Origin: Endomychus coccineus
Taxonomy: Eukaryota; Arthropoda; Insecta; Coleoptera; Endomychidae
Assembly: GCA_958510875.1 (NCBI GenBank)
Contig: OY294068.1
Span: 150,634,388 to 150,698,387, forward strand
Length of the DNA stretch: 64,000 nt
Reading direction: 5' to 3'
The number at the start of each line of letters is the position of its first letter. Positions within the stretch are counted from its first letter, which is position 1. The position numbers and the translations under genes were made by a program. The notes below the pieces were generated by a model. The model searched no databases. It was given only the letters and a program-made list of their open reading frames with translations, and was not told the DNA's origin. Of the stretch, positions 22,223 to 34,350 are shown one piece after another.

Positions 22223-23352
22223 CTGGGTTCCCCATAATAGACTACCCATTTTAATATTTGCATTAAAATTTGTTTAGTTAATAAAACAAACTTTTCATTT
22301 TACTAAATTACAGCTAACTCCTTGGGATTAATGATAACTTATAAATATTTGACTAATTTAATTCTAACTTTTAAAAATCACGTCTTCTAAATGATCTCCA
22401 CCAACTTCAACACATTTTCTAATATTAGATAAAAAGTGGTTCATTACACGGCGTAGCAAACCTTCGTCTATTGCTTCAACTTCTCCACGAATTTTGACTT
22501 TCAGTTCCTCGATTGTACCTGGACGACTCGCAAACACTTTGGCTTTTTAATATCCCCACAGGAAAAAATCGGGTGCCGTTAAGTCGGGAGACCTCGAAGG
22601 CCAAGGCAAATCTCCGAATTGATAAATGAGTCGGCCATTAAACAATTCTCGCAGGACCCTCATTGAGTTTCTGGCGGTATGAGCTGTTGCCCCATCTTGT
22701 TGGAATAGTAAGGCATTGCTTAGTAAACCTCGTCTATTTAATTCTGGAATGAGAAATGTCTCTAGCATATTAACGTAGCGCTCGAATGTTACTGTTACAG
22801 CGCGGTTATTTTCATCCTCAAAAAAATAAGGGCCAATAATATCAAAAGGTCCTACTCCACACCACACAACAACTTTTGAATTATGAAGGTTCTGTGTAAA
22901 GATTTCAAGAGGGTTTTCATTTGACCAGTATCTAAAATTCTGTTTATTGACCATGCCGTTCAATTGAAAATTTGCTTCGTCGGTTGTTATTAAATTGACG
23001 CCGGAATGCACGCCTAACTTCTTCTATCGAATTGCTTCTTTTGTAAGTTTCTACACAAAACATACGTTGTTGGACTGAGTAATCCATGAAAGTTCAAACG
23101 GATGTTGAAATAATGTATCAAAGCAAAAAAATTAAATAATTATTGATGAAAACTAACAAACTTCTCGTAGAAAAATGGCGTTCCACGAAATTATTAATTT
23201 AAAATTTATTTGTGACAGGCACCTACTTGATTAATAATTTACTTAAATCCCAAAGACTACAGAAGATAATCCCACAGAGAACAACCTATTTAGTTATTTC
23301 GTAGGGAATTTATTAATAATATAGAATGGGTAGTCTATTATTGGGAACCCAG
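22223..23352 (-). mobile_element. Tc1/mariner-like element, 1130 bp, TA-flanked
   Basis: Terminal inverted repeats begin CTGGGTTCCC and share ATAATAGACTACCCATT. TA dinucleotides lie at 22221-22222 and 23353-23354. The element encodes a deleted transposase on the minus strand and is complete at both ends, so it could be mobilised in trans by a full-length relative. Confidence 0.92.
22364..23087 (-). pseudogene. Internally deleted DD36D transposase
   Basis: The N-terminus MDYSVQQRMFCVETYKRSNS (ATG at 23087) continues as IEEVRRAFRRQFN, a helix-turn-helix segment. It then jumps with a frame change to NLITTDEANFQLNG, the first catalytic Asp region, so about 130 codons of DNA-binding and linker sequence are missing. 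The rest of the core is present: FQQDGATAHTARN and WPSRSPDLTAPDFFLWGY, with 36 residues between the last two Asp. An in-frame stop follows WGY at about 22547, then the frame continues to GGDHLEDVIFKS at 22364. Confidence 0.88.
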
Positions 23353-24306
23353 TATAATGCGAGTATTATTTTTTATGATAATTTGTACATATTCTTATTG
23401 CAGGTAAGGAAGTTCTGCTGTGTTGGCCACATTTCCAATCCTACATAATCTACCATCATTAGCAATGCTGAACATCTTGTGGAGTATAGTTCGATGTGGT
23501 AAGTTGAATCAAAAAACATGCACACTCTCTATGAGCAAAGTCATGATGTAAGTATATTTATTCGACAGGAACCAACAAATTTTGGGGATCTAAATGTAAA
23601 TTTCATATCAATGCTCCCTCATACGTATTGTCCTATGAGTGAAAGTTCGCAAAAGGAAATTATTAATCTGCAGCAGGCTTATTGATTTTCATGATGCAAT
23701 TATTACTCCAGTTCCCCCACGAAAGGTGTTATTTCTTGTCGGCAGTTAATTATAAACCCCACGTCCACCGTCTATAGATGAACCTACAGGGGATACTTTC
23801 AATTAAACATTTCCACGAAATGGTCTCTCGAACTGCACTTTGTTCGGTATTTTTCATTGCCACTTGCTTCGTTGCACCCGGAGAAGATATTGTTTGTTTT
23901 AATGTTGTTCTTGATTGAAACACGATGGCGAACGTACATCTACGAACATCTGGATACACGAGCGATAACAAAGGAATTGTTTCCGCTTCAAAAGAAACAA
24001 AAATAAATTCGGAAACGTGTTACTTTCATTTCGGCTTTCTCAAAGAAGACTAGTAAAATAAATATCCACGGAATCATTACAAAGACAAGATCGATCGCGA
24101 TTGGAATTCAAATTGTATTGATATATTCATCATGAGATCTAGAGTAATTTCATAATAATTCATTTTCTAATGGCATAAAGTGTCCAGCAATTTCCACCAA
24201 TTATTTCATCTCCTATCAAGGCTCCGGAGATTCAATATACCGTATCCGGCTTTTGAATTTCTCTTTCGTTTTCTTGGTATGGATGCACAAATATAAACTG
24301 ATTGAA
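23353..24306. other. Spacer, nothing certain
   Basis: A minus-strand frame at 23750-23971 is open for 74 codons with mixed composition, but no motif, initiator context or splice support was found. No repeat recognised. Confidence 0.4.
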
Positions 24307-24524
24307 AGTGATGGGAATAATCGAGATATTCCAGGAATCGATTATTCGGAATATATACAAATTTCAATAATCTACTAAATTAGTAGGTAAAACCTCTATT
24401 TAGGTCACCTCTTATAAGCGGTCACCTCTAAAAACGGTCTTAATACCTACATATTGTTTGAATTGACTAGTTTCTGTTCCATCGTCGCATAGGTCGTTTG
24501 CATTCAACTGATAAGTAATAATTA

Positions 24525-26801
24525 AAGGGCGGAATATATGCACGTCAATTCAGTTAAAATATGCGCATATATATGCATAGTTTTTCTTTGAAATATGCAA
24601 CAATATGCATTTATTTGTCAAAATATGCAATTATATGCCTTGAATATAACGTGGAAAAATGGAAATAAAGAAACGCCGACTCTTACAAAAATTATTTATT
24701 TTAAGTAAAATTAAAAGAAAAATATAATAGGTAAAATTTTTAACCTGAAATAGTATAAAATGCATTTATAACGATATATTTTCCAATAAAAGTGTTTGCC
24801 TTCTGTGTGTAAAAATATGTTTGTACAAAGAAAAAGATTTTTCAACATCTACCGATGTGATCTGGCAATATTTTAATTTGGGTAGTAAGTTAGGCCAAGG
24901 TATTACTTCGTTGGATGGTTTAGTATCAAACATATTTCTGACTTCCGTTAAATACTTAAAGCCTTCATTCTTTTCCACAATAACTTCGAGTTTACTTCTT
25001 ACTTGATTTCCAACATCACCGGGAACTTTTTTGCATTTGTCGGAAAAAGTTTCAACAATATTAACTGATTCTCTTAAACTCATATTCCTACTTTCTAACG
25101 AAGTTATTATATCTGGTATAAAACTAAAATTAACCTTAATAAAAACAAGTTCCTTAGCTAAATTTACATTTTTGATTACTACTTGACTTTGCACTACACA
25201 CTGTGAACTGTCTTCTAAATCTAAAAATATGTCTTTAATGGCTTCAAAATGGTCTGCGTAGAATATCGCGGCCTCAATCCATGTTCCCCATCGAGTAATT
25301 ACGGGCTCTGGAGGTAATCTAACTCCTGGCAATTTCTCTCTATAGATCTGCACTCTTAGAGGTGCTTTCAAAAACACTTTCTTTAAATTTGAAATTAATT
25401 TGTTCACCAAGGGATATGCTGTTCTAATAGTTTCTGCAACTCTGTTTATCCCGTGTAAAAGGCAAGTGACATGTACCATATTGGGATAAAATATTTTTAA
25501 GTTTTGGCCTACTTTAACCATACGGCGCTGCGTCAGACAAGAACACTAAAAACTTCTCTACTGGAACTGGATTTGGTAAAAAAAAATTTGATAGAGACTG
25601 CTGAATAAATCGAGTTACGGTCACATTAGTTGTTTTGTCTAACTGAAGATATTAAATATGGCTTCCCTGGCTCATATTCTTGAAGCCCTCCAATAATAAG
25701 ATGTGCGATATATCGACCACATGAGTCTGTGCTTTCATGAAAAAATAATATAAAAATGTTCATCGCCCAGTGAATCTTTAATTTCTTCCATTACGGTTTC
25801 GTATACTGTTTGCACATACTTCTTCCTAAGTGTGGATTCGTCAGGGATGTTTTGATTACAATATTCTTGCAAAAGATTTCTGAATTGTGTATTTTGCAGT
25901 TTTTTCAAAGGTATATTTGCTGCTACTAAAGCTTTGCATAAGTCTTGATGAAACATCTCCTTTTCACTGTTTGGTTTCACATTTTGGAATGCGGTTTGCA
26001 CACACTGCTGAACAGGCACAGATTTATTTTTCTGCAACTTAGCTTTATGCATAGCTGTTTTCAAGTGTTGATCAATTTGGAACTTCTTTTCACAAACAAT
26101 GATTTTGGCACAAACTTTGCAAAACACTTTAATCCACGAAGCGGCTTTCGGCATTTTAGGCGTTTGAAATAAATATTTTCGAAATCACTCTTTTCACACT
26201 GGAATCTATCGACAAACTAAACTGTACAATATAAATACAAAAGGAGAGGCCACATTTGCTCTCCAATTAGGCACCGAAAAGAAACAAGACAAGAAGGTTC
26301 ACTTGGCGTCGGTACTTTGAAGTTCGAACTATAAAAGCAAGCCGCCGCATTCCAACTAGACCCCCGCGCACCGAACAGAAGTTTCTGTTCGGTGACAATA
26401 CTTACTACCACCGAACACGACTTGGCACAACCAGCGATTATTCAAGTGTGCCAGCGAAATAGACAACATTAGGGGTGGAGCTTCAAGTGAACCTTCTTGT
26501 CTTGTTTCTGTTCGGTGAATTAGGCAAGCTGATTACTTGGAAATTCCTAAACATCCAATAAATGCCGGCAATAAACCATATAATAATAAAATGGGTCCAT
26601 AAACCATATAATAATAAAACCTACCCACCTTTTTAATTATTTCAATTGTCTGCAAGGGTCGCACTTAATCTTTTGATAAAACGAAAAACATAAAAATATG
26701 CACACAAATTTTATTTTTGCCGAAATATGCAATTTTTTTATAAAATTTGTGAAAATATGCAAAATATGTAAATATATGCACTTTGCATATATTCCGCCCT
26801 T
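24525..26801 (-). mobile_element. hAT-type element, 2277 bp, nested in the Tigger
   Basis: Both ends carry a perfect 18-bp inverted repeat AAGGGCGGAATATATGCA. A 12-bp direct repeat AAGTAATAATTA flanks it (24513-24524 and 26802-26813); hAT elements normally make 8 bp, so part of the match may be chance or part of the ends. Subterminal regions are rich in ATATGCA/TGCATAT hexamers, as expected of transposase binding sites. Confidence 0.88.
24766..26154 (-). pseudogene. hAT transposase with CGGBP1-like zinc finger, frameshifted
   Basis: ATG at 26154 begins MPKAASWIKVFCKVCAKIIV, followed by a Cys/His set (C12, C15, H30, H36 region) resembling the BED-like finger of CGGBP1 and related hAT proteins. 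After about residue 135 the frame breaks. The middle is readable in pieces (STDSCGRYIAHLIIGGLQ, LSDAAPY) and the C-terminal 251 residues form one open frame with [28 protein letters not shown] and a C-terminal helix region with [18 protein letters not shown], the usual hAT dimerisation end. There are at least two frameshifts, so this copy is inactive. The intact ends suggest fairly recent insertion. Confidence 0.85.
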
Positions 26802-26837
26802 AAGTAATAATTATTGCAGTTATTACTACATAATATC

Positions 26838-28313
26838 ATGTTGGTGAAAAGGAAACGTTTGTCCCTAAAAGACAAAATTGAAAAATTTGGTGTTGGAAGG
26901 ATACAAGTTGAGGACATCATAAAAAATAAACATGAATAGAAAAACCCTTTCAATCAGGTTCTAATTCAGAACAAAAGAGAAAATTTCTCAACAACGAAGG
27001 ATTGGCGATAGAAGAAGTTGTTTATAATTAGTTTTGTGAAGCAAGAAATGAAAACCTACCCATATCTGGATCTCTATTAAAAAAAAGCTTTGAAAATAGC
27101 CAAAAGTTCGATTTATGCAGATTTAAAACTTCAGCTGGATGGCTAGAAGAATTTTGTCAACGACACAATATAACTTTCAAAACGGCTTGTGGTAGATAAA
27201 CCGATATTGACATGGATATTGTTGTAGATTGGAAGAGAAAACTGCAGGTGATACTTAATGATTATTCTTCAAGAGATGTAAAGAATGCCAATGGAACTGG
27301 CCTGTTTTACCTTGCAATGCCTAATAAGACATTCGCATTGAAAAGTGATCAGTGTACCGGTAAGAAGACTGCAAAACAGCCAATAATCATTTTATTTTGT
27401 GCCAATATGGAAGGAAGAAAAGAAAACCCGTTAATAATTGGGAAAAGCAAAAATCCTCCCTGGTTCAAAGGAGCCCATATTAACAAACTGCCTTTATAAT
27501 AATAGGTGTCAATTAAAAAAGCCGGGATGTCGACAGAAATAATGATCTTATGGCTACGTGAATGTGACGAAAAAATAAAAAAATAAAATAGGAATGTGGT
27601 ATTTTTAATGGATAATGCCACATCTCATGCACAACTGCAATTACAAAATGTAAACATTGTGTTCCAACCTCCAAATACAACCTCACACACCAACTAATAG
27701 ACCAAGCGATTATCCATAGTTTTAAGGTAGCATATAGAAAATATCTATTAAGAAGACTTCTGACTTTGACCAACAGCGAAAATTCTTATGTAAGAAGGAG
27801 ATGAAACTATCAGCAGCTTGGAAAAATGTTTCTTCTACTTCAATTTCAAGATTTTTTTCAAAGGCTGAATTCTTGGATGCTCTTGAACATGAGGACATTT
27901 TCGACGAGGAAGACAAAATTCCATTGGCCCAGCTATGTTCTGCATTAACCATCTTGTATGGAGTAAATATAGAAAACCATGCATCTATAGTCAAAGTGTA
28001 TTGATTGAAAATCCCAGTATCAGTTTTCAACAAATCATAGATGAATTGAGCACTGGTGTAACAGATTCTGACAGTGAAAATGAAAATAAAGAATCTGGAA
28101 CTCACACATCAAGCATCAAAAGGTATGGGTGAAATTTGTAAATAGCTCATCGATATTCAGAAATTTTTGTTCAGTAACGATAAAACTGAACTTGCCTTAG
28201 AAGCTGTTCAGCTTTTATCAAAACGTGAGAGTGAAACTTTTCGAAATGAAACTAAACTGAAGCAAACATCACTGGAGCAAACATCACTGAAGCAATTTCT
28301 CAAAAAAATATAA
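26838..28313 (+). pseudogene. Tigger/Jerky-type transposase remnant
   Basis: The frame starts MLVKRKRLSLKDKIEKFGVG, a CENP-B-type N-terminal domain, and after stops resumes with FKTSAGWLEEFCQRHNITF, the second CENP-B-type helix-turn-helix. The DDE core is damaged: the first motif reads NANGTGLFYLAM where NADETGLFY is usual, so the first catalytic Asp is Asn and the neighbouring Glu is Gly. Later pieces are VVFLMDNATSHAQLQ (second Asp) and VFQPPNTTSHT (start of the third block). The C-terminal acidic tail ends TSLKQFLKKI-stop at 28313. Confidence 0.85.
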
Positions 28314-29471
28314 CCACTTGCATACCTATATGTAATAAATAACTCACAATAAATACCTGTTGGTTTACTCATTGGCCCAGTCGTTTCAATTTATATGTTT
28401 ATTTATATATTCATCAAAGTAGCATGTTTTAGAGGTGCCGTAAGTACTTCATCCATTATAATATATAATTTTATTTATCTGCTTACGGAACGAACGCAAA
28501 TAAAACCACATTATTTCTCACACTCTCGATAACAGTCTCCTCTGTATAGCGACCCCTTTTACAGTTTACATTTATGGTCGCTATTTAGAGGTTTTACTGT
28601 AGTAGGTAATCCTTGCTAATATAATAAACTTTGAAATTTGGATAGCTACATTACATATCCATGTTTCAGTACTTAGTAGTATAGTTAAAACATTTCCATT
28701 AAGTTTCTACCAATATTTATTGAATTCACATGAATGCTTCACATGGGGCACACACAAAGCAAATAATAAATATTTGATTTTCATTACAGGTATCTACATT
28801 TTGCCTTTTTCCGCGTCATGATTTGTGACTAGTTATCTTGATATGACTGTCACCTGCCTATCGTCAAATTGACATACTTTATGCATCTGTTTTATTCAGC
28901 AAAATGATAATTATAGCTACGTTTGCGAATTGGAACCATAAAATATTATCTCAATATCGGCTTGATAATAATTCCTACTACTAGTTGGGTGAGTGGTGAC
29001 CTGTATGACCGAGATAATTATCTAAGTGCCAGTACAAACAACTAATCTAGCTTTATAGTTGCTTTGTTGTGTAATCTAGTCGATTGTTCAATTGTCTCAC
29101 GCATGTGACGAATAACGATAGTAACAACCTGTTTTAGTGCTTCTAATTTCCGAAAGCACCGTTAAATATCGAGATAATTTTAATAATCGATTAAATATAT
29201 TTTCGTATCCCGATTATTCTCATCGCTATTAAAAAGAAACCCATGTCAGTGGAGTAAATTAAATTTATTTTGTCCGGACGATTTCAATTTATTTCTTCAA
29301 TTTCTCTCAAATCATAGTTTATGCCACGACAACCGTGCCTTAGACAATCCTGCCGGAAGTAACTATTACTAATTGATAATTGACTTTTTAAATTTTATTA
29401 TATCTGCCACATTCTTCTCCAGTGCCACCTCCTATACTGCCGCAACCCTCTTCTCAGTGGCACAAAGGGGT

Positions 29472-29690
29472 GATAAAAAAGTAATTCACTACCTTTTTGT
29501 CCCGCGCAAAAAAACCTTAACCAAAACCGAAGATAGGGATTAGTCTAACATAAACAATACACTGTGCCGGCCTTTTGTTACCGGAAACCCTCGGTACATA
29601 TTGTACAGTGCTTGAAGTTAATTATTTATGTTAGATTTTCGTTCAGGATTTTTTTCGGGACCAAAAGATAGTGAACTACTTTTGGATCAT
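29472..29690. mobile_element. Small foldback/MITE, about 220 bp
   Basis: Left arm AAAAGTAATTCACTACCTTT and TTTGTCCCG recur in complement on the right as AAAAGTAGTTCACTATCTTT and TTTGGTCCCG; TCTAACATAAA is shared further in. The loop is about 50 bp. Non-coding. Confidence 0.7.
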
Positions 29691-29769
29691 CTCTTTAAAA
29701 TCTGTAAAAATGTAATATAACCAAGTAACGGACAGATCCATTCCAATTATAAGTAATTGTTCTTTCATT

Positions 29770-30215
29770 TGATCGTAGAGTAACGGCTTCTACCTTCTAC
29801 TTTTGCTCCTATTCCAGTTCCTTCTGTTGTTTTCGAGTTATCAGTGTACCATTTAATGGCATTTCTACTGAGTCTTGGCATATTACTTTTGTCTCATTGG
29901 CCTTTGCGACTTAGCTTCGTGTTAAATTCTCCCTCGAAGCTATACCTTTTCTTCATCTTATCTCTCGGCATGTCCCAGGTGAGGACATTTGTGGCTTTGT
30001 AGTCATCTCTTTGTGATGCTTGTTCCTGATGAGTTTTTTATCTAATGATATTCTCAGATATTTGACCTAACCCTAACAATGTGATGGTTTTGCGTTTAAG
30101 GTTTCTTTTCCTTGTAAAGGTCACTAGAGTGGTTTTGGTGGGGTTGATGTTAAGTCCCATCGATTGGCCCAATTTTTATTATATTCAAAGCAGATTTCAT
30201 CTATGTCATAGAGGA
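29770..30215 (-). pseudogene. LINE fragment: RT end and RNase H start
   Basis: The minus strand reads NWANRWDLTSTPPK and MGLNINPTKTTLVTFTRKR, the RT segment after YADD in R1-type elements, then VKYLRISLDKK, and later NAIKWYTDNSKTTEGTGIG, the beginning of RNase H (usual WYTDGS). Frame changes are frequent. It belongs to the same broad group as the fragments at 15230 and 55020. Confidence 0.75.
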
Positions 30216-32913
30216 TATTCTCCACATAGGAACTGACAATAACTCAGAACAACTATTTCGCAGGGGTACTACACTATTAATCCAAAGGATATTGAATTAC
30301 GAATAATATATCCGTGAATGTAGATGAATATTTGTAAATACTATATGCTTTTAATTAACTCAACGTATAACGGTAATAAGCAAACCTGATAGTATAATTT
30401 ATTTCCAGAATGAAACTGAAAGTACATATTCATTTTGCTGAATGTTATACAAAATGCTATTACGAATGTGCAGCAGCGTGGAAATGGACACAATGGTTCG
30501 CCTACACTAAATTAAATAGAATTAATACAATCTGATAGGAAACGTGCCCAATGAAATCTGGTGCAAACACGCGAAACTGTAATCTTATAACTTACGCAGT
30601 GTACGTGACATTTTAGCCTGAAAATGTGTCTTCTTTCAACGTGGCCGTGGAACACCGTTTTCAAGCTTTCAGGACTCTAACGCCACAACAAACCAGATAA
30701 TCGTGTTTATTTTTTAAAAATACTCTGATTTTCTATTGTGTCATTTCTGGTCCGCTTTAGACCCACTTCGCCGCATTGTCCATTATGTACGCACAATCTC
30801 GAAGGCTAGCGATATTTCAACAAATATACTGAAACAAATAAAAGTTGTCCACCTAGTTCATTTTATGTCTCTCGGGCTACCGTCATATAAACGCAAAACC
30901 AAATTGCTTCTGAGGTATTATGTCACTTTTCGTTATTCGTAGTAAATTCTTCGTTGGTATTTTGATATCCTTAGCCACATCACTATCAAGAAATTTTAAC
31001 ATATTGTAAAAGTGCTGAGTGTATATTTTAGAAATCTGAAATACGGTTCGACTGAGTTTATCGGCTACCAGCAGTTCCAATGTGAAACCAGCTGCTCTAT
31101 AATCTTACTTCCAAACAAGTGACACATCCACCGCAAGTTATAACCTTACTTTCTAAACTTCTGATTTCCGAAGCTATAATGTTTTGATCAACTCCAAATT
31201 TAATTTTTCAGACACGTGAAGTTGTCTCTGAAATACGTTTGAAAGCCTATCTCACCGCTGATCCACCACTTGTAACAGTCGGATTGATATTTATTATTTC
31301 AGGTAGCGTTAATACCTCATTGACTATAGCTGCCACCACTAGGTGTATATTTCAGGTCACCTAGATGCTGTTTCTGGCTACGTTGCCTTGATCTCTTCCC
31401 GCCTCGAATTACGTACAATTATGTATTTATATCTATTCAAGCATTCTCAAGGTCGAATTCGCTGACAGGTGATCAGTAATTACCAGTTAGATTCGTTGAT
31501 CAATTGAATGATGAATGATATATTGGATAAAAGTTGAGAAAATTTGGTATATAACACAACACGATTATAAAGTTAGATCAAAATCTTTCTCTCTCATACA
31601 CACTCTCGACCCGACACTCTATCATTTCCTCTAAGTGATCCCCGATAAGGGGAATTATAATTGGAGAATCAAACTAGACTGAATGACTGGAAACGATCAG
31701 AGGTGGAAGTCAATATAACAGTTGTTCTCTGGCAATAAAAATGCACTTACCTCATCACAGAGAATTCACACACTCGACTTCTAAGTCCGATTAGATTCTG
31801 AGTCCTGTCGAAATGTCAGAAGATGATTTTTGGGGAGCTAACACTTCCAGCGAAACGCGAAAGACGCATTTCTACCTCTAGGAACAAATATCTCCTGTTG
31901 CACAAGTACCACGTTTAATATTGCTTCACAGCTGGTTCTAACTATCAGCCAATTCAGTGCTTCAAACTACCCTTACGCAAGCTACCTATAGGTCTGAGTT
32001 TCTTTCTTTTACAATACTACAAGCACTTATATGAACACAAATTAGATAGACAGAACTTGATAAATCAATTTAATCTCAATCCGGCTACTTGAATCCTATC
32101 TGTTACAGCACTAACAAACAGGATATTAACTATTATTATATTAGATTCCGAAAAAAGATGATCATAGGAACAAAAATCAACGTGGATTGAATTACTTCAT
32201 AGATATATTACCTCAACAACAATGAAAACAGTATACAAATATTTTAATTAATTTGAGTGTGCAATCTATGTAAAATATATATGACTTGAATTAATGCAAA
32301 GATTATTCCTCAGGGAGTGAAAACAGGCTGAACAAGAAGATTAGCTTACTCTCTTTTTTAAAGGTGATTGGTTATTATGAAACCATTGAAGCGTCGGCGA
32401 CCTCACGCTCAAGGTTTAGTTAATATGTTCAATTTAAAATACCGGGGGCAGAACTTGCCCATACATTATCAAAGCAACCTATAGAAATAAGACTAGGCGC
32501 AATAACGGTTCGTGAAGGTTCTTTTCAACTCTATGAGGTTTTCCCCTGACTTAGAGAAAAAGTTCCACTGGCATCGTGCTGTGCTTATGTTTCTAAGCAT
32601 ACTTCCTTGCTGTCCAAGAAGTCGGTGCCCCGGGTATGAGATATCGGGTTACGCGACACGTCGTCGCTAGACCTGCATAACATCTTGTATTTTATTTCGA
32701 ATCAAATTGAATTATTTCAAGGGATCCAAAAGTAATAATTTCTCGGATCATTACAATATAAGATTCTAAAATCTATATCAAGGGGTTGCAAAATCAGGGA
32801 TTCACTGCATGCAACATGGATAACATATTGTTATGAGGCCATAACTTTTTTGAAGATATTATGGATGAACTGTGATCCATAGCTCACTTACTTCTCTCAC
32901 TTGTAGGAACTGA
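30216..32913. other. 2.7-kb region without recognised genes
   Basis: Base composition is less AT-biased in places (31240-31500, 32380-32700). Frames at 30736-30942 and 30883-31080 show no motif. No inverted or tandem repeat stood out. Confidence 0.4.
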
Positions 32914-33390
32914 TTATACTGTCATGCACATTGCATTGGAAGTTAATTCGAATTGACTACTAGATAGTGTTGATACTAGGACCTCCATTATATCAATGGC
33001 TGATATACCAGACTCTACAAAGGCTACAGAATCGGAGAATAACTTTACCCTCACAGTAAAGAGCCTCACTAGAGAGGTCAATGAATTGGTGAGTGAGACA
33101 TAATCAATTAGACGAATAGTTCTCTCCTGGATAGAATCCAAGAGCTTCAGGGTATGTTCAGGACCCGCACTCCAAACATGTGAATAGTACTCCAAGACAG
33201 ATCAAATCGATTTCTTGGTAGATTATGAGGAGCGGCAGCGATGTAGAGTAGCTCTTGGCACGGAATATAAAACCAATTTTTTGTGGGATCCCCTTCATGG
33301 GGAAGATGCAAGCTTGAATTTTGGTTGCATTCAACGTTACTAGATTATTAGATCCCCATTTCAAAATCGTTTAATAGGTTCAACAGGGTG
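32914..33390 (-). pseudogene. LINE fragment: RT thumb region
   Basis: The minus strand reads KWGSNNLVTLNATKIQACIF, where NATKTQACLF is usual for Jockey/I-group LINEs, and then MEYYSHVWSAGPEHTLKLLD followed by SIQERTIRLID and a decaying C-terminus. A frame change separates the halves near 33170. A short related piece is at 10345-10435. Confidence 0.8.
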
Positions 33391-33448
33391 TTGTGAATGA
33401 TACGGCTTCAGGAACTCCTCATGCAGTATTTCCAATACACTACTCTTA

Positions 33449-34350
33449 AGGTACCTGTACACTGTAGATTTTTTCTCGTAGAGTTACTCTAGCTAGAGCT
33501 CTCTAGATTTAGTCTAGAAGTGTACACAACATATAGAGCGCTCTAGCGGCTGCCTCTCTAGGATCTAGGTAGACTAACTAGAGTAGACAAAAATCTACAA
33601 TGTACACGGAAATAGACACTATAGCTAGATCAGTCTAGATCTATTTGTTCAATTGAATAGACCAAATAGAGCACGTGGAAATATTTGAACAGTTTTTTCG
33701 ATATTGTTTTGTTTTTTATAATTATACATTTTTATACATTTTCTTTTGCATTTATTTGTACAATGGCCGATGTTGTGTGAGACAAGCAAAAAACCTATAA
33801 ACTAATTGAGCTTCTTGAATCGTCTCCTGAACTGTGGAATTGTACAGTGGAGGAATACAGAGACAGGCAGCTAAAGGCAAAATGTATGGAAACAATTGCT
33901 CAAAAATTGGAAATGAGTTCTGCAGAAGTTGGTAGAAAGTTACACAATCTTCGGTGCCAAATGAATAGTGAACTACGGAAGATAAAAAACAAGAAGAGTG
34001 GAGCAGGTGCAGATGAGACCGTGAAAAGCTCTTGGGAGTTTTTCGATTCACTGAAATTCATGACTGGCATTTCTGAATGTGTGAAGACTGTCGGCACAGT
34101 ACCAAATGCTGCAACGCGTTTGCGGTCCGACATTTTTCGTACAAAGAAAACGAACTAACAGCCAAAATGCTCTCTCAATAAAAACTATCTAGACTATCAA
34201 GTTTGACTAATGTACATGGGCCGTAGACTTGATCTATGCGCTTTCTATGACTGCTCTAATTAGAGCACATTTCACTCTAGTGTAAACACACTTCTAGTGC
34301 ACTCTAGCTAGAGCGATCTAAATCTAGCTGTATTTATCTCTACAGTGCCT
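33449..34350 (+). mobile_element. Harbinger-like element with MADF gene, 902 bp
   Basis: The sequence is flanked by TTA on both sides (33446-33448 and 34351-34353), a PIF/Harbinger-type target. The ends share AGG and CACTGTAGA in inverted orientation, with an 8-bp insertion on the left. Subterminal regions are packed with CTCTAGCTAGAG-type motifs in both orientations. It contains only a MADF-domain gene and no DDE nuclease, so it is a non-autonomous derivative that kept the accessory gene. Confidence 0.65.
33763..34158 (+). pseudogene. MADF-domain protein of the Harbinger-like element
   Basis: The frame runs from ATG at 33763 to TAA at 34158 with a single TGA at codon 6 (MADVV then stop). 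After it the reading is open: KLIELLESSPELWNCTVEEY and then MSSAEVGRKLHNLRCQMNSE, a MADF (Myb/SANT-like) DNA-binding domain, followed by a basic linker KKSGAGAD and SSWEFFDSLKFM. Harbinger elements encode such Myb-like partners that carry the transposase to DNA. With no later ATG in frame the nonsense codon probably inactivates it. Confidence 0.8.

Larger units (their letters stand above)
24386..28599 (+). mobile_element. Tigger/pogo-type element interrupted by a hAT
   Basis: The right end reads (complement) CAGTAAAACCTCTAAATAGC and the left end GGTAAAACCTCTATTTAGG, a terminal repeat seen in Tigger-like elements. TA is present at both borders (24384-24385 and 28600-28601). Without the 2.3-kb hAT the element is about 1.94 kb. 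Its transposase remnant is on the plus strand at 26838-28313. Confidence 0.8.
24307..29227. mobile_element. Minisatellite-type TIR element, copy 2, split by nested insertions
   Basis: The left end AGTGATGGGAATAATCGAGA at 24307 and the right end CGATTATTCTCATCGCT ending at 29227 match those of the element at 1846-3099. The left flank of the insertion stops at 24385 and resumes at 28602 with GTAGGTAATCCTTGC, which corresponds to the AGTAATCCTTGC block of copy 1. This copy has a single 93-bp-type unit (around 29080-29160, with GTCGATTGTTCAATTGTC) where copy 1 has eight. About 4.2 kb of its span is a foreign Tigger element. Confidence 0.65.

Noticed and set aside
27349..28105. Minus-strand frames opposite the Tigger transposase
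   Set aside because: They are shadows of the plus-strand DDE remnant and have no motif.
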